Shown: positions 26,743 to 37,184, numbered from the stretch's first letter. The stretch is 64,000 nucleotides of DNA from Micromonospora sp. WMMD1155 (GCF_029581275.1 NZ_CP120742.1:5146501-5210500); one strand, 5' to 3'. Notes: generated from the sequence alone by a model not told the origin. Translations and numbers: made by a program.

Positions 26743-28361
26743 TCGTCCTGCCCGATGAGTCGCTCACGCAGCCACCGCTTGTCGACCTTGCCTGCGGCGG
26801 ACAGGGGCAGCGTGTCGAGCACGGCGAGGCGCTCGGGCAGCTTGGCGTGCTCCAGCCCGTGCGTGTCAGTGAGGTAGCCGGCCAACTCGGTGAGCGTCGG
26901 GGCGTCGGCGCCGTCGCGGACGGCGATGCAGGCCGCCATCCGTTCACCCATCAGCCGGTCGGGGACGCCGACGCAGGCGACCTGCCGCACCGCGGGGTGT
27001 TGGGCGATGAGCAGCTCCACCTCGACGGGGGACAGGTTGCGTCCACCCCGGATGATGATCTCGTTGCGCCGGCCCACGACATGCAGGAACCCGTCGGCGT
27101 CGACGCGGCCGAGATCACCGGTGCGCACCCACCCGCCCTCGACCCGGTACCGCTCGTCGAACTCCGGGTCGACGTAACAGAGCGGGCTCATGGGCCCGAG
27201 GCCCCAGATCTCGCCGACCTCGCCGGGCGCGACGTCGGTGTCGTCGTCGCCGACGACCCGTACGGTTGCCACCGCCGGGTTGGGTCGACCCACCGCGTCG
27301 TGCACCGCGGCCGGCGGGTCGAGGGGGTCGGTGGTGCAGTTGACCCCGTCGGCGGAGCCGTAGCAGTTGACGAACGCCGCGTCGAAGCGGTCCCGGCAGG
27401 ACTGCACGGTGGCCGGGTCGACCCGTGACCCGCCGGCCACCACCGCCCGCAGCGACGCGGTGCTCGTCGTGGCCAGGCGGGGGTGGTCGAGCATCATCGT
27501 GAACATCGTCGGCACCCCGAACACCAGCGACGGTTGGTGCGTGTCGATCAGCTCCAGGGCGCGACCGGCGTCGAAGCGGGACTGCACGAGCAGGGTGCCA
27601 CCGTGTCGGGCGATCGTCACCGCGCTGCCCGAGGAGCCGAAGGACGAGGCGAGGGGCACCAGGAACAGGTTGCGCATCGGCTCGTCACTCTGATGCAGGG
27701 CGGCGATGAAGGCACCACGTCCGCCAGCCAGGGCGTCGTGCGAGTAGACGATCATCTTCGGGGCGGCCTCGGAACCGGAGGAGACGAGGATCCGCGCGGG
27801 CGCCGACGCCGAGGTGGCCACCGGTGTCGCCAGCGGCGCCCCGTCGGCCAGCCAGCCCTCCAGGCTGTCCGGACCGTCGAGGCCGGCCACCAGCACGGTC
27901 CGCAGGTCCGGCAGCTCCGGTCGCAGTGTCGCCAGGGTGTCGGCGTAGTGGTGGTCACCGACCTTGTGCGCGACGACCGCGACGGCGGCCCGGGAGCGGC
28001 GCAGCAGGGTGAGCGTGTCGCGGCGGCCCCGCCCGACGGGGTACGGCAGGACGACCGCGCCGATCGCCGCAGCGGCCAGGTCCACCGCGACCGGCCGCCA
28101 CCCGTTGGGCAGCTGCACCGCGATCACCTCACCGGGCGCCACACCGTCACGTCGCAACGCGCCGGCCAGCCGCAGCGTCGTGGCCTGTAGTTGCGCGTAC
28201 GTGATCTCGCCGTCGTCGTCGATCACCGCCACCCGGTCCGGGTGCGCGACGGCGTGCTCGGCGAACAGGTCGTACAGGGTGCGGCCGGGGTAGTGACCGG
28301 TGCGGGCCCACCAGTCACGCAGCGCAGCGGGGACCAGGTCGCGCACGGGCAGCACGGTCAT
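26739..28361 (-). CDS. AMP-dependent acyl-CoA ligase/synthetase
   Basis: 540 aa of the ANL superfamily. Core motif A3 is degenerate in ARILVSSGSEAAPKMIVYSHD; A5 (NCYGSADG), A7 (WVRTGDLGRVDADGFLHVVGR) and A10 with the catalytic Lys (LSAAGKVDKRWL) are visible. It activates a carboxylic acid as acyl-AMP and then acyl-CoA; the substrate is unknown. ATG 28361 overlaps the CoA-transferase stop by four bases (a 12-residue longer start lacks this coupling). Confidence 0.9.
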   Translation of the reverse strand: MTVLPVRDLVPAALRDWWARTGHYPGRTLYDLFAEHAVAHPDRVAVIDDDGEITYAQLQATTLRLAGALRRDGVAPGEVIAVQLPNGWRPVAVDLAAAAIGAVVLPYPVGRGRRDTLTLLRRSRAAVAVVAHKVGDHHYADTLATLRPELPDLRTVLVAGLDGPDSLEGWLADGAPLATPVATSASAPARILVSSGSEAAPKMIVYSHDALAGGRGAFIAALHQSDEPMRNLFLVPLASSFGSSGSAVTIARHGGTLLVQSRFDAGRALELIDTHQPSLVFGVPTMFTMMLDHPRLATTSTASLRAVVAGGSRVDPATVQSCRDRFDAAFVNCYGSADGVNCTTDPLDPPAAVHDAVGRPNPAVATVRVVGDDDTDVAPGEVGEIWGLGPMSPLCYVDPEFDERYRVEGGWVRTGDLGRVDADGFLHVVGRRNEIIIRGGRNLSPVEVELLIAQHPAVRQVACVGVPDRLMGERMAACIAVRDGADAPTLTELAGYLTDTHGLEHAKLPERLAVLDTLPLSAAGKVDKRWLRERLIGQDE

Positions 28362-30130
28362 GACGTGAACCTCCACGGTGGGCGGACGAAGGCGCACCCG
28401 TCGATCTCGATCAGACCGGTCGTTGCCGGGTCGTCGGCCAGCTCACCCGGGTCAGGGCACACCCGCACCGCCGACACCCCCACCGCCGCGAGACGGCTCA
28501 CCGCCTGATCGGTGGTGAGCGTGCCCGGGTCACCGAGGGTGGCTTCCGCGACCACGGGGTCGCTGCCGACGGCGAGCACGATGTGCCCGTCGGTGACCGA
28601 CACCGGCATGTCCCACCGCGTCCACGTCGGCTGGACCGTGGGCAGAGGCGCCTGCAGGACCCCGGCCGCTGACAGCAACGAGGTGTCCACCCGCTGCCCG
28701 CGGCGGTCTCGCTGACGGGCGACGAGCGCCGCCAGCACACCTTCGGCGCAGACCAGCCCGCCCAGGACGTCCAACAGCGTCATCAACGAACCGGCGCGCG
28801 GCTCCCCGGCCGGCCGCAGTTGTTCGCCGAGCCCGGTGTACGCCTGAGCGACGAAGTCGGTGCCCGGCGGCGCGTCCGCCCCGCGTGCGTCACCCCAGCC
28901 TGAGGCGTACGCGTACACCAGGCCGGGGTTGCTCGCGGTGAAATCGGCGGAGTCGAGGCCGAACTCGGCGGCCTTGCCGGGCGCCCAGTTGTGCAGGAAG
29001 ACGTGCGCGCCGTCGACCAGGTTCCGCACTGTCGAGCGGCCGGAGGCCGAGCGTAGATCCACCTCGACGATCCGCTTGCCGCGATTGAGGGCCAGGAAGC
29101 GGGCCGAGCAGTCACCGACCATCGGCGGCATCCCGCGCAGCGGGTCGCCGCCGGCCGGCTCCACCCGGGTCACCTCCGCGCCGAGCAGACGCAGCACGTG
29201 ACCGGCGAGAGGCCCCTGGATGCGACGGCCGGCCTCGACCACCCGCAGCCCGTGAAGCGGAAGCCGTCCGGCCGGCAACTCCGGCAGGTCAGCCGCGGGA
29301 AGGCCGGCACTGATCTTCCAGGGCGTACCGAACCGGCCCTCCGCGTCGACGTCCGCGCGGCGGGCCGCGAGCCCGCGGACCTCCTGCACGGCCACGCCGG
29401 CAGCCTGCGCGCTCACACACAAATCGACGAATGGTGTCCGCCGGGTGATCTCGTGCAGAGCGGGTGGGATCGGCGCGGCGGCGGTGGCGTAGCGCAGGAC
29501 GAAGGCCCGCCAACCTCGCGCCACGTCGCCGGGCGCCGCGCCAAGCGAGGTCCACCATCGGCGCCACGGCTCCGGATCCAGGGTCTCCACCTCGAAGACG
29601 ACCCCGTCGAGGGCGGTGAACGGCGGTGGCACACCGGGCTCGCTCACCTCGCCGGTGTCGTCGCCGTCCTCAGCGCTCCCGGCCGCGAGGTACTGCGACA
29701 CCGTGAGCATCGCAGCCCCGGCCACGCTCACCCGCACCGACCCGGTGCGCTGCCCGCGTGATCCGGCCAGCAGAGCGGCCAACGCACCCTGCGCCGCAAC
29801 CACGCCGGCCACAGTGGACACATAGGGCACCCCGATGCGTGCGGGGCTTCCGCTGGCCCGACCGTGCACGGCCATCAGCCCCAGGGCAGCCTGGGCGGTC
29901 ACCTCGTCCAACCGGCGGCCGGTGAGGTCCTGCCAATCGGTGTGCACATCGATGGCGTCGACCCGTAGCGGACCACCGCCGACGTGGCTCGCGCCCAGCA
30001 GGGACAGGTGCTCGACGACGATCGCGTCCGCCGCTGTCACAGCATCGCCGCGAACGCGTGTCCCGGTGAGCGGCAAGGCGTCGACCTGCCCGTCCACCAC
30101 AAGATCGCTACGCACCGGCGTCACCGGCAT
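28358..30130 (-). CDS. CaiB/BaiF family III CoA-transferase
   Basis: 590 aa, longer than the usual ~400, with an extra N-terminal ~280-residue region that looks like a second, degenerate CaiB-like half. The C-terminal half carries the family signatures LPLHGLRVVEAGRRIQGP, FLALNRGKRIVEVDLRS and PPGTDFVAQAYTGLGE; the Asp of the last is the likely catalytic residue. It transfers CoA between carboxylic acids. First gene of the operon, divergent from the acyl-CoA dehydrogenase across 79 bases. Confidence 0.88.
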   Translation of the reverse strand: MPVTPVRSDLVVDGQVDALPLTGTRVRGDAVTAADAIVVEHLSLLGASHVGGGPLRVDAIDVHTDWQDLTGRRLDEVTAQAALGLMAVHGRASGSPARIGVPYVSTVAGVVAAQGALAALLAGSRGQRTGSVRVSVAGAAMLTVSQYLAAGSAEDGDDTGEVSEPGVPPPFTALDGVVFEVETLDPEPWRRWWTSLGAAPGDVARGWRAFVLRYATAAAPIPPALHEITRRTPFVDLCVSAQAAGVAVQEVRGLAARRADVDAEGRFGTPWKISAGLPAADLPELPAGRLPLHGLRVVEAGRRIQGPLAGHVLRLLGAEVTRVEPAGGDPLRGMPPMVGDCSARFLALNRGKRIVEVDLRSASGRSTVRNLVDGAHVFLHNWAPGKAAEFGLDSADFTASNPGLVYAYASGWGDARGADAPPGTDFVAQAYTGLGEQLRPAGEPRAGSLMTLLDVLGGLVCAEGVLAALVARQRDRRGQRVDTSLLSAAGVLQAPLPTVQPTWTRWDMPVSVTDGHIVLAVGSDPVVAEATLGDPGTLTTDQAVSRLAAVGVSAVRVCPDPGELADDPATTGLIEIDGCAFVRPPWRFTS

Positions 30131-30209
30131 GCGCTACGTTGATCGCCCGCATACCTCAATAGTCGTGACACACATCGAGGTAGTTCCCACGATCTTCGGG
30201 AGTTTGTCG

Positions 30210-31364
30210 ATGACCGACCAAGCGGCGGCCCGCACCGAGCTGGCCGCCAGCGTCAGTGCGTTCATAGCGGATCGGGTCATCCCCGTCGAGCCGCTCCTGC
30301 TCGCCGGTGGCTCGCCCGCCGTGCAGGCCATGACGGCACTGCACGCTGACGCGCGCGGGGCCGGACTGTGGGCCCTGCCGCTCCCGGCGCACCTCGGCGG
30401 ATACGGTCTCGACCTCGCCGCCTACGCGCCGCTGGCCGAGGTGGAGGGACGATCCGACTTCGGGCCCACCGCGCTCGGCTCGGACCTGCTGCTCGACGCG
30501 CTGATGCTCGACCGGCACGCCACCGCGACGGTCCGGCACCGCCACCTGCTGCCGATGATCAGCGGCGCGGGTGGACCGAGTTTCGCCATGACTGAACCCG
30601 GCGTCGCCGGCTCGGACCCGTCCGCCCTGGGCACCACCGCCACCCGAGACGGCGACACCTGGCGGATCACCGGCCGCAAATGGTTCACCTCCCGCGCCGC
30701 CACCGCCGCCTTCACCACCGTCGTCTGCCGCACCGCACTACAGGCCGACAACAGGGAAGCCTTCTCCCTGCTGGTGGTGCCCACCGACGCTGCCGGCTAC
30801 CGCATCGTGCGGGAACTGCCCGTCCTCGGCGCCGGCGGCCAGTACGAGATCTCTCTCGACGACGTTCGTGTGCCCGCCGACCATCTCCTCGGCGAGCCCG
30901 GCCACGGGCTACGCATCATCGGGGAGCGACTCGCACTCGGCCGGACCTTGCGTTGCCTACGCTGGCTCGGCCAGGCCCAACGCGCCCACGACCTCATGCT
31001 GACCCGGATGACCACCCGCCACGCCCACGGTGGCCCCCTTGCCGAGCAGCAACTCCTGCACCGCATCGTCTTCGACAGCCACGCCGACCTCGCCGCCGCC
31101 CGTGCCCTCACCCACGCCGCCGTCGACGCGCTCACCAACGGTGGCGACACCCGCATCGCCGTCGGCACCGCCAAGGTGGTCACCGCCCGCGCCCTGTGCG
31201 CCATCGTCGACCGGGCCATCCAGGTGCACGGCGCCGAAGGGCTCACCGACGACACCCCGCTGCCGATGCTGGCCCGCACCGCTCGCGCGGCCCGAATCCT
31301 CGACGGCCCCGACGAGCTGCACATCACCACCGTGGCCCGCCGCCTGCTGCGTCGAGGGCACTGA
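30210..31364 (+). CDS. Acyl-CoA dehydrogenase
   Basis: 384 aa with the ACAD mid-domain signatures FAMTEPGVAGSDPSALGT (residues ~125-142) and WRITGRKWFTSRA, and the C-terminal helical bundle ending GAEGLTDDTPLPMLARTARAARILDGPDELH. The catalytic Glu position is not certain by eye. It oxidises an acyl-CoA to the enoyl-CoA with FAD. ATG 30210 is chosen with GGGAG nine bases upstream. It is divergent from the CoA-transferase/ligase operon, with which it likely shares a pathway and a 79-base promoter region. Confidence 0.9.
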   Translation: MTDQAAARTELAASVSAFIADRVIPVEPLLLAGGSPAVQAMTALHADARGAGLWALPLPAHLGGYGLDLAAYAPLAEVEGRSDFGPTALGSDLLLDALMLDRHATATVRHRHLLPMISGAGGPSFAMTEPGVAGSDPSALGTTATRDGDTWRITGRKWFTSRAATAAFTTVVCRTALQADNREAFSLLVVPTDAAGYRIVRELPVLGAGGQYEISLDDVRVPADHLLGEPGHGLRIIGERLALGRTLRCLRWLGQAQRAHDLMLTRMTTRHAHGGPLAEQQLLHRIVFDSHADLAAARALTHAAVDALTNGGDTRIAVGTAKVVTARALCAIVDRAIQVHGAEGLTDDTPLPMLARTARAARILDGPDELHITTVARRLLRRGH

Positions 31365-31367
31365 CCT

Positions 31368-32426
31368 CTACCAGGGATGCTCCCGCACCCCGCCGGTCAG
31401 CACGGCAAGGACGGCAGCCAGGAAGTAGCTGCCCCAGACCAGCTCGTGCCGGACCGCGACACCGCCAGCAAGGTCGTAGCACCCGTCGCGCAGCACTCCC
31501 TCACCATCGAGGTGATGACCCACCACGTCGCTCACGATCGCACGGGCCGCCGCGCCCCAGGCATCGTCGGCGGTCACCTCGGACAGGGTGAGCAAACCGG
31601 CCGCAGCGATCACCGCCGCCGAGGTGTCCACCGGCGATCCAGGTCGACCGAGCACCGCAACCGGCACCTGCTGCCCGAACCGCGCAAGCCACCAGCTCGC
31701 CGCCCGGCAACCCGCATCGGTGAATCCGCCGCCCCACCGCCGCGCGGCCACCGCCAAGCCCAACACACCCCACGCCTGCCCCCGCGCCCAACCAGCCGAA
31801 AGGTCACCCCCGCCGGCCGCTGTGCCATCGGGACGAAGGACTGCCTCCGGGCGAATGCCGCCGTCAACGCCCACCAGCAGCTCGACATGCCGTTCGGCAT
31901 GGGTGCGGGCCAGGCCGTCCAGGTCCCGTGCGCCCGCGTCAGCGGCCATCGCGAGCAGCGCCACGGTCCCCGCCAACGCGTCCACGCCCGCCCGTGGGGT
32001 CGGATCCGCGCCGAACGCACCACCCACCGGCATCAACCCCAGCCGAGGGTCGAAGCTGTCGGCCAGCGCGGCCGCCCCGTCGCGGGCGACCCGCCCGGCG
32101 AGCACGTCCCCGCACAGCCGGTGGCCCTGACCCGCGCCGTACCAGAAGGTCATCCCCCTGGTCACCGTGTCGTCGGCCGCCCGAGGTGCCAGTCGGAGCG
32201 TCCATTGCTGAGCGACGTTCTGGTCCGCGGGCAGCCCGGAAACGGCGGCCCTGAGCCACCACCACCCGACCCAGAAACCACCTGTCCACGAGCCGCGACG
32301 CGTCGACACCCAGTCACCGGAGACCGGATCCGCGTACAGCGGGAATCGATCGCCCACCTGCGCGGCGACGACCGTCACCCGCCGCAGCAGCGCCTCCAAC
32401 GCTCCGCGCAGGTCGCCGTCGTTCAC
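31368..32426 (-). CDS. Glycoside hydrolase family 88-like protein
   Basis: 352 aa, six-hairpin alpha-toroid of the GH88/GH105 type: RGSWTGGFWVGWWWLRAA near residue 45, TFWYGAGQGHRL, AGWARGQAWGVLGLAVAAR and DTSAAVIAAAGLL. Family enzymes hydrate unsaturated uronyl residues of polysaccharide fragments. No signal peptide, so it is cytoplasmic. The GTG start at 32426 overlaps the MFS stop by four bases; the pair suggests import or export of a sugar substrate. Confidence 0.8.
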   Translation of the reverse strand: MNDGDLRGALEALLRRVTVVAAQVGDRFPLYADPVSGDWVSTRRGSWTGGFWVGWWWLRAAVSGLPADQNVAQQWTLRLAPRAADDTVTRGMTFWYGAGQGHRLCGDVLAGRVARDGAAALADSFDPRLGLMPVGGAFGADPTPRAGVDALAGTVALLAMAADAGARDLDGLARTHAERHVELLVGVDGGIRPEAVLRPDGTAAGGGDLSAGWARGQAWGVLGLAVAARRWGGGFTDAGCRAASWWLARFGQQVPVAVLGRPGSPVDTSAAVIAAAGLLTLSEVTADDAWGAAARAIVSDVVGHHLDGEGVLRDGCYDLAGGVAVRHELVWGSYFLAAVLAVLTGGVREHPW

Positions 32427-33595
32427 GCCGCGACCTTCGGCTGGGCGCTGGCCGACCGCACCCGCATCGCGAGCATCGCCGTGCCGACGAACACCGCCGC
32501 GACCACCAGCCACGCCGCCCCCCACCCGCCGGCGTCAGCACACCAGCCGACGGTGGTTGGTCCGACGACGAAGCCGCCGAAGAAACCCACCGACACCAGC
32601 CCTGACGCCTGCCCCAGAGCCTTTCCGTGGCGTAGCACCATCAGCATCGACAGCGCGTTCGCCGCCGTCGCCGATCCGCCCACCACCACCGCGCCGACCC
32701 AGACCAGGCCCGCCCAAAGATGATCAGCCGAAAGCACCAGCAGGACCCCGACGACTGCCGCGGCAGCCAGCCACACCAGGGCAACGGCCACCTCCGCGCT
32801 CCGGTCAGCCCACCGGCCCCACCAGACCCGGGCCAGCAGACCCGTCACCCCGAACGCGGCGAGCAGAGCCCCACCCACACCCGTGCCCAGGCCCAGCCGC
32901 TGCGTCGCGTAGAGCGGAAGGTAGGTGTTCACCGCCGCCAGCCCGGTGCCCAGCAGCAGAGAGAACGCGACCAGCCAGGTCAACCAACCGGTCGGTGCCG
33001 ACAGCCGCCACCACGAGCCCGCCGTCGCCCGGCGCGCGGCGGCCGGAACCCACCACCACACCGCGATCACCGTCGCCAACGGCACCAACGCCGACACCCG
33101 CAACGCCACCCGCCAGTCGGCCAGAGTTGCCACCGCCGGCAGGACAAGTCCGCAGGCGAACGCCGCCAGCTGTACCCCCGCCTGCTTCACCCCGATGGCG
33201 CTACCCCGACGCTGCGGCGGAACCGCCCCGGCGACCAGCACATTCGTCGCAGGGTTGGCCAGTGCCTGCCCCAAGCCCGCCACTGCCACCGCCACCAGAA
33301 GCCAGCCGTAGCCGGGTGCCACGGACGCGCCGAGCAGGGCCACCAGCACGGCCACACACAACGCCAGGAGTCCTCGCCGCGCTCCGCCCAGGTCGATCAG
33401 GTGCCCGGCGATGAGCGACACCCCCGCCGCGACCGCGAACGACACCGTCACCAAGGCGCCCACCGCCGTGCGGGACAGACCCAGGTCGGCAACCAGGAAC
33501 GGGGCCAGCGCCGATGTCGCGTACAGCGCCGTCATCGACGTGGCCATCGCCGCCGTCGCGACACCCGTCGGAGCCCACCACCGCTCAGCCGCCAT
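32423..33595 (-). CDS. MFS transporter
   Basis: 390 aa with twelve predicted membrane helices; the major facilitator loop signature appears as GHLIDLGGARRGLLAL after helix 2 and as WWGRWADRSAEVAV in the second half. The substrate is unknown; translational coupling to the GH88-like hydrolase suggests an oligosaccharide or glycoside. ATG 33595 is chosen (GGGG upstream); frames reading further upstream lack membrane or family sequence. Confidence 0.88.
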   Translation of the reverse strand: MAAERWWAPTGVATAAMATSMTALYATSALAPFLVADLGLSRTAVGALVTVSFAVAAGVSLIAGHLIDLGGARRGLLALCVAVLVALLGASVAPGYGWLLVAVAVAGLGQALANPATNVLVAGAVPPQRRGSAIGVKQAGVQLAAFACGLVLPAVATLADWRVALRVSALVPLATVIAVWWWVPAAARRATAGSWWRLSAPTGWLTWLVAFSLLLGTGLAAVNTYLPLYATQRLGLGTGVGGALLAAFGVTGLLARVWWGRWADRSAEVAVALVWLAAAAVVGVLLVLSADHLWAGLVWVGAVVVGGSATAANALSMLMVLRHGKALGQASGLVSVGFFGGFVVGPTTVGWCADAGGWGAAWLVVAAVFVGTAMLAMRVRSASAQPKVAA

Positions 33596-33936
33596 CACAC
33601 ACCCCGTTCCGGTCTGACACCGCGTCCGTCGAGTATCAGTCGGGCGACGACAGACGCGAGTTCCCGTAGCCACAAGAAGTGTCGACCAACCCTCGATCAA
33701 GAAAAGTCGATCCTGTACCTGGCGGCCCGTCGACTTGAGAAGGCCCGGCACCGGCCTGAGCGGGGAAGGTTCAACCGGAGTTCGATCGACCCGACGACCA
33801 GGTGCCCGCACGTTGACCGGCGTCCGCTGGCCGTGACGCGATCACGGGATCTGCCGCAGGGCGTTGGACACGTGCAGGGGGCAACTTGCGCTGGCGGAGT
33901 GGACGCGGCTTGGTCATGCCTGGTAGGCAGGCGGAC

Positions 33937-34836
33937 GTGCGGATCGTCTCACTGCTGCCGGCGGCCACCGACATCGTAGCCATGCTCGGCCTGACCGGGC
34001 ATCTGGTCGGGCGCACGCACGAGTGTGACTGGCCGCCGGGTGACCTGGCCGGCGTTCCGATGGTGACGGCGACGTCTCTGCCCGAGGCGCTGACGAGCCG
34101 GGAGATCTCGGCGGCGATCGCTGGCGACGCGCACCGAGGATCGTCGTTGTACCAGCTCGACGTCACGATGCTCGAGGACCTGAAGCCGGATCTGATCCTG
34201 ACCCAGGACCTGTGCGATGTGTGTGCGGTCTCCTACGCGCGGGTCAACGACGCGGTTCGGCTGATCGACCTGGATACCAGGGTGGTGTCGCTGGAGGCGA
34301 GGACGATCGGCGGGATACTGGACACCGTCGACGCCGTGGCCGCCCTGACCGACACCGCGGGCAGGGCGGCGGAGATCCGGGCGGACGCCGAACGTCGTCT
34401 CGCCGCGCTGCCCGGCCCGGGGACCGGCGCGCCGACGGTGCTGTTCGTCGAGTGGCTCGACCCGTTGATGCCGGGCGGGCACTGGGTGCCCGAGCAGATC
34501 GCCGCCGCGGGCGGGCGGTCGCTGCTGCTCGGTCCGGGGGCGCACAGCACCCCACACCCGTGGTCGGTGGTCGCCGACCTGGCCCCGGACGTGGTGGTGT
34601 TCGGGCCGTGTGGGTTCACCCCCGAACGGACCGTCGACGAGCTGTCCGTGGCAGCCGGGCAACCCGGCTGGGCGGACCTGCCTGCGGTTCGTCGGGGCCA
34701 GGTGTGGGTGGTCGACGGACCCGCCTACTTCAACCGCCCAGGCCCGAGGGTCGTCGACGGCGCGGAGATCCTCGCCGCCATCCTCGACGGCCGCCCGGAT
34801 TCCCGCGCTCTGCAGATACCCGTTAGCGCAGGTTGA
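33937..34836 (+). CDS. BtuF-like cobalamin-binding protein
   Basis: 299 aa of the periplasmic-binding (TroA/BtuF) class. It begins RIVSLLPAATDIVAMLGL with GRTHECDWPP, the typical N-terminus of the cobalamin-binding protein family, followed by TQDLCDVCAVS and a C-terminal lobe (VLFVEWLDPLMPGGHWVPE). There is no signal peptide, as often in the actinobacterial members, so it may be cytoplasmic. GTG 33937 fits the family start with AGGCGG upstream; ATG 33916 is an alternative. It is convergent with metE and close to the B12 uptake genes. Confidence 0.85.
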   Translation: MRIVSLLPAATDIVAMLGLTGHLVGRTHECDWPPGDLAGVPMVTATSLPEALTSREISAAIAGDAHRGSSLYQLDVTMLEDLKPDLILTQDLCDVCAVSYARVNDAVRLIDLDTRVVSLEARTIGGILDTVDAVAALTDTAGRAAEIRADAERRLAALPGPGTGAPTVLFVEWLDPLMPGGHWVPEQIAAAGGRSLLLGPGAHSTPHPWSVVADLAPDVVVFGPCGFTPERTVDELSVAAGQPGWADLPAVRRGQVWVVDGPAYFNRPGPRVVDGAEILAAILDGRPDSRALQIPVSAG

Positions 34837-34881
34837 CGCTGCCGAGCGGCCGACGCGGGCATCGGATGCGCGTTGCCGCAA

Positions 34882-34918
34882 CGCACGGTGGGGCGACGGC
34901 ACGCCGCCCCACCGTGCG
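34882..34918. terminator. Bidirectional hairpin terminator
   Basis: A perfect 14-base-pair stem (34882-34895 with 34905-34918, CGCACGGTGGGGCG) with a 9-base loop lies between the convergent BtuF-like and metE genes. There is no T-run, usual in high-GC actinobacteria. Confidence 0.8.
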
Positions 34919-34919
34919 C

Positions 34920-37184
34920 TCAGGTGAGCGTGCTGCGGACCTCGCCGGCGCCGCTGACCAGACGGGTCAGGGCCTGCTCGACCTCCGGGTAGCCGCGGGT
35001 CTTCAGGCCGCAGTCGGGGTTGACCCAGAGTCGGTCAGCGGGCACCGCCGCGACGGCGCGGCGTAGCGCGTCGGTGACCTCCGCCTGCTCTGGTACGCGG
35101 GGTGAGTGGATGTCGTACACCCCGGGGCCGACACCCCGTTCATAGCCGGTCGTGCGCAGATCGTCGAGGATCTCCATCTTCGACCGGGACGCCTCGATGC
35201 TGGTGACGTCCGCGTCGAGAGCGTCGATCGCGGGCAGGACCTCGCCGAACTCGGAGTAGCACAGGTGGGTGTGGATCTGGGTGGCGTCGGCGACTCCGCT
35301 GGTGGCGAGCCGGAACGCCCCGACCGCCCAGTCCAGGTACGCGCGCTGCTCGGCCCGACGCAGCGGCAGTGTCTCCCGCAGGGCGGGTTCGTCGACCTGG
35401 ATGATGCGGATGCCAGCGGCTTCCAGGTCGCGGGCCTCGTCGCGCAGCGCGAGAGCGACCTGGTTGGCGGTGTCGGCGAGGGGTTGGTCGGTGCGGACGA
35501 ACGACCAGGCCAGGATCGTCACGGGTCCGGTGAGCATGCCCTTGACCGGTCGGTTCGTCAGCGACTGCGCGTAGGTGGACCAAACGACGGTCATCGGCCC
35601 GGTCCGGGTGACGTCGCCGTAGATGATCGGAGGGCGTACGCACCGGGAGCCGTACGACTGCACCCACCCGTTGACCGTGGCGGCGAACCCGTCGAGCTGC
35701 TCACCGAAGTACTGCACCATGTCGTTGCGTTCCGGCTCGCCGTGCACCAGCACGTCCAGCCCGAGTCGTTCCTGCACGGCGATGACGTGGGCGACCTCGG
35801 CGCGCATCCGCTCGGCGTAGCCGCTGTCGTCGAGCCGACCGGCCCGGTGCGCCGCGCGGGCCTGCCGCAGCTCCGTGGTCTGCGGGAAGGATCCGATGGT
35901 GGTGGTGGGCAGGGGTGGGAGGTTCAGCCGGGCCTGCTGGGTGGCGGCCCGCTGCGCGTACGGCCCGCGCCGTAGGTGCTCGGGACGCAGCGCGTCCAGT
36001 CGGGCTCGGACTGCGTCGTTGCGCCAGGCCGCCGGGGTCACGGGCAGGGCAGGGGGAAGGGCGCCGACACCGTCGCGCAGGGCGCGTCCGAGAGCGACGA
36101 CCTCGTCGACCTTCTGCCTGGCGAACGCGAGCCGGACACGCAGGTCCGGGTCCAGGTCAGGTTCGGCGGCGAGGTCCACCGGCACGTGCAGCAACGAACA
36201 GGACGTCGACACCGCGACATGGTCGGCCAGGGCGGTCAGTACGGCACCGGTCGCGGTGGCGGTGCGAAGGTCGGTACGCCAGATGTTGCGCCCGTCCACC
36301 AGCCCGGCGACGATCGTCTTCCCGCGTAGCGGGCCGGCGGCGGCGAGGCGGTTCAGGTTGCCCGGCCCGGCGACCAGATCGATGCCGACCGCCTCGACCG
36401 GGGTGCCCAGCAGTGCCGGCAACGCGTCGCCGAGGTCACCGAAGTACGACGCGACGAACAACCGCGGCCGGTGCTTCACAACGCCGAGCCGGCGGTACGC
36501 GGCGCGCAGCGCGGCGATCTCCTGCGGGGTGCGGTCGGCGGCGTACGCGGGCTCGTCGAGCTGCACCCATTCGACCCCGGCACCGGCCAAGACGCCGAGG
36601 ATGTCCTCGTAGACAGCGATCAGGTCGTCGAGCCGGTCGAAGGGCCGGAACCCTTCCGGCGCGTCGTCGGTGGCCTTGGACAGCAGGAGGTAGGTCGCCG
36701 GTCCGACCAGCACCGGCCTGGTGGTGACGCCGAGCGCCTTCGCCTCGCCGTACTCCCGCACCGCCTTGTCCGTCCGAGCGGTGAACGCTGTGCCTGGGCC
36801 GACCTCCGGCACCAGGTAGTGGTAGTTGGTGTCGAACCACTTCGTCAGCTCCAGCGCCGGCTCCCGCTCCGTGCCACGCGCCATGGCGAAGTAGGTGTCC
36901 AGGTCGCCGAGACCGAGGCGGCGGAACCGGTCCGGGACCGCGTCGACCAGAACGGTGGTGTCGAGCACCTGGTCATAGAACGAGAACGTGTTCGACGGGA
37001 TCGCGTCCAGGCCGGCGTCGCGCAGCGTGCGCCACACATCGGCGCGGAGGCTGGCGGCAGTCTCTTGAAGGGTGGTCGCGTCGATCCGGCCCGCCCAGTA
37101 GGACTCGACGGCGTGCTTGAGTTCGCGGTGCGGACCGATGCGGGGATAGCCGAGCACGGTGCTCAGCCCGAACGGTGTGGTCAC
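34920..37184 (-). CDS. metE: Cobalamin-independent methionine synthase MetE
   Basis: A 754-aa zinc enzyme that transfers methyl from 5-methyl-tetrahydropteroyltriglutamate to homocysteine. The N-terminal barrel starts [15 protein letters not shown]; the C-terminal barrel holds zinc ligands in [17 protein letters not shown] and [14 protein letters not shown], and the conserved [13 protein letters not shown] 37184 is chosen with GGAAGGA upstream. A cobalamin riboswitch sits 130 bases upstream, so B12 represses it in favour of a B12-dependent enzyme (not in the window). Confidence 0.97.
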   Translation of the reverse strand: MTTPFGLSTVLGYPRIGPHRELKHAVESYWAGRIDATTLQETAASLRADVWRTLRDAGLDAIPSNTFSFYDQVLDTTVLVDAVPDRFRRLGLGDLDTYFAMARGTEREPALELTKWFDTNYHYLVPEVGPGTAFTARTDKAVREYGEAKALGVTTRPVLVGPATYLLLSKATDDAPEGFRPFDRLDDLIAVYEDILGVLAGAGVEWVQLDEPAYAADRTPQEIAALRAAYRRLGVVKHRPRLFVASYFGDLGDALPALLGTPVEAVGIDLVAGPGNLNRLAAAGPLRGKTIVAGLVDGRNIWRTDLRTATATGAVLTALADHVAVSTSCSLLHVPVDLAAEPDLDPDLRVRLAFARQKVDEVVALGRALRDGVGALPPALPVTPAAWRNDAVRARLDALRPEHLRRGPYAQRAATQQARLNLPPLPTTTIGSFPQTTELRQARAAHRAGRLDDSGYAERMRAEVAHVIAVQERLGLDVLVHGEPERNDMVQYFGEQLDGFAATVNGWVQSYGSRCVRPPIIYGDVTRTGPMTVVWSTYAQSLTNRPVKGMLTGPVTILAWSFVRTDQPLADTANQVALALRDEARDLEAAGIRIIQVDEPALRETLPLRRAEQRAYLDWAVGAFRLATSGVADATQIHTHLCYSEFGEVLPAIDALDADVTSIEASRSKMEILDDLRTTGYERGVGPGVYDIHSPRVPEQAEVTDALRRAVAAVPADRLWVNPDCGLKTRGYPEVEQALTRLVSGAGEVRSTLT

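Noticed and set aside
25096..26877. Long plus-strand open frame opposite the metal ABC genes
   Set aside because: Low-complexity Gln/Arg/His antisense translation; all three ABC proteins on the minus strand have intact family motifs.
33600..33900. Possible fifth cobalamin riboswitch before the BtuF-like gene
   Set aside because: A GGGGAAGG...GGAG segment is present, but there is no B12 box (GCCCGCA-type) or closing element.
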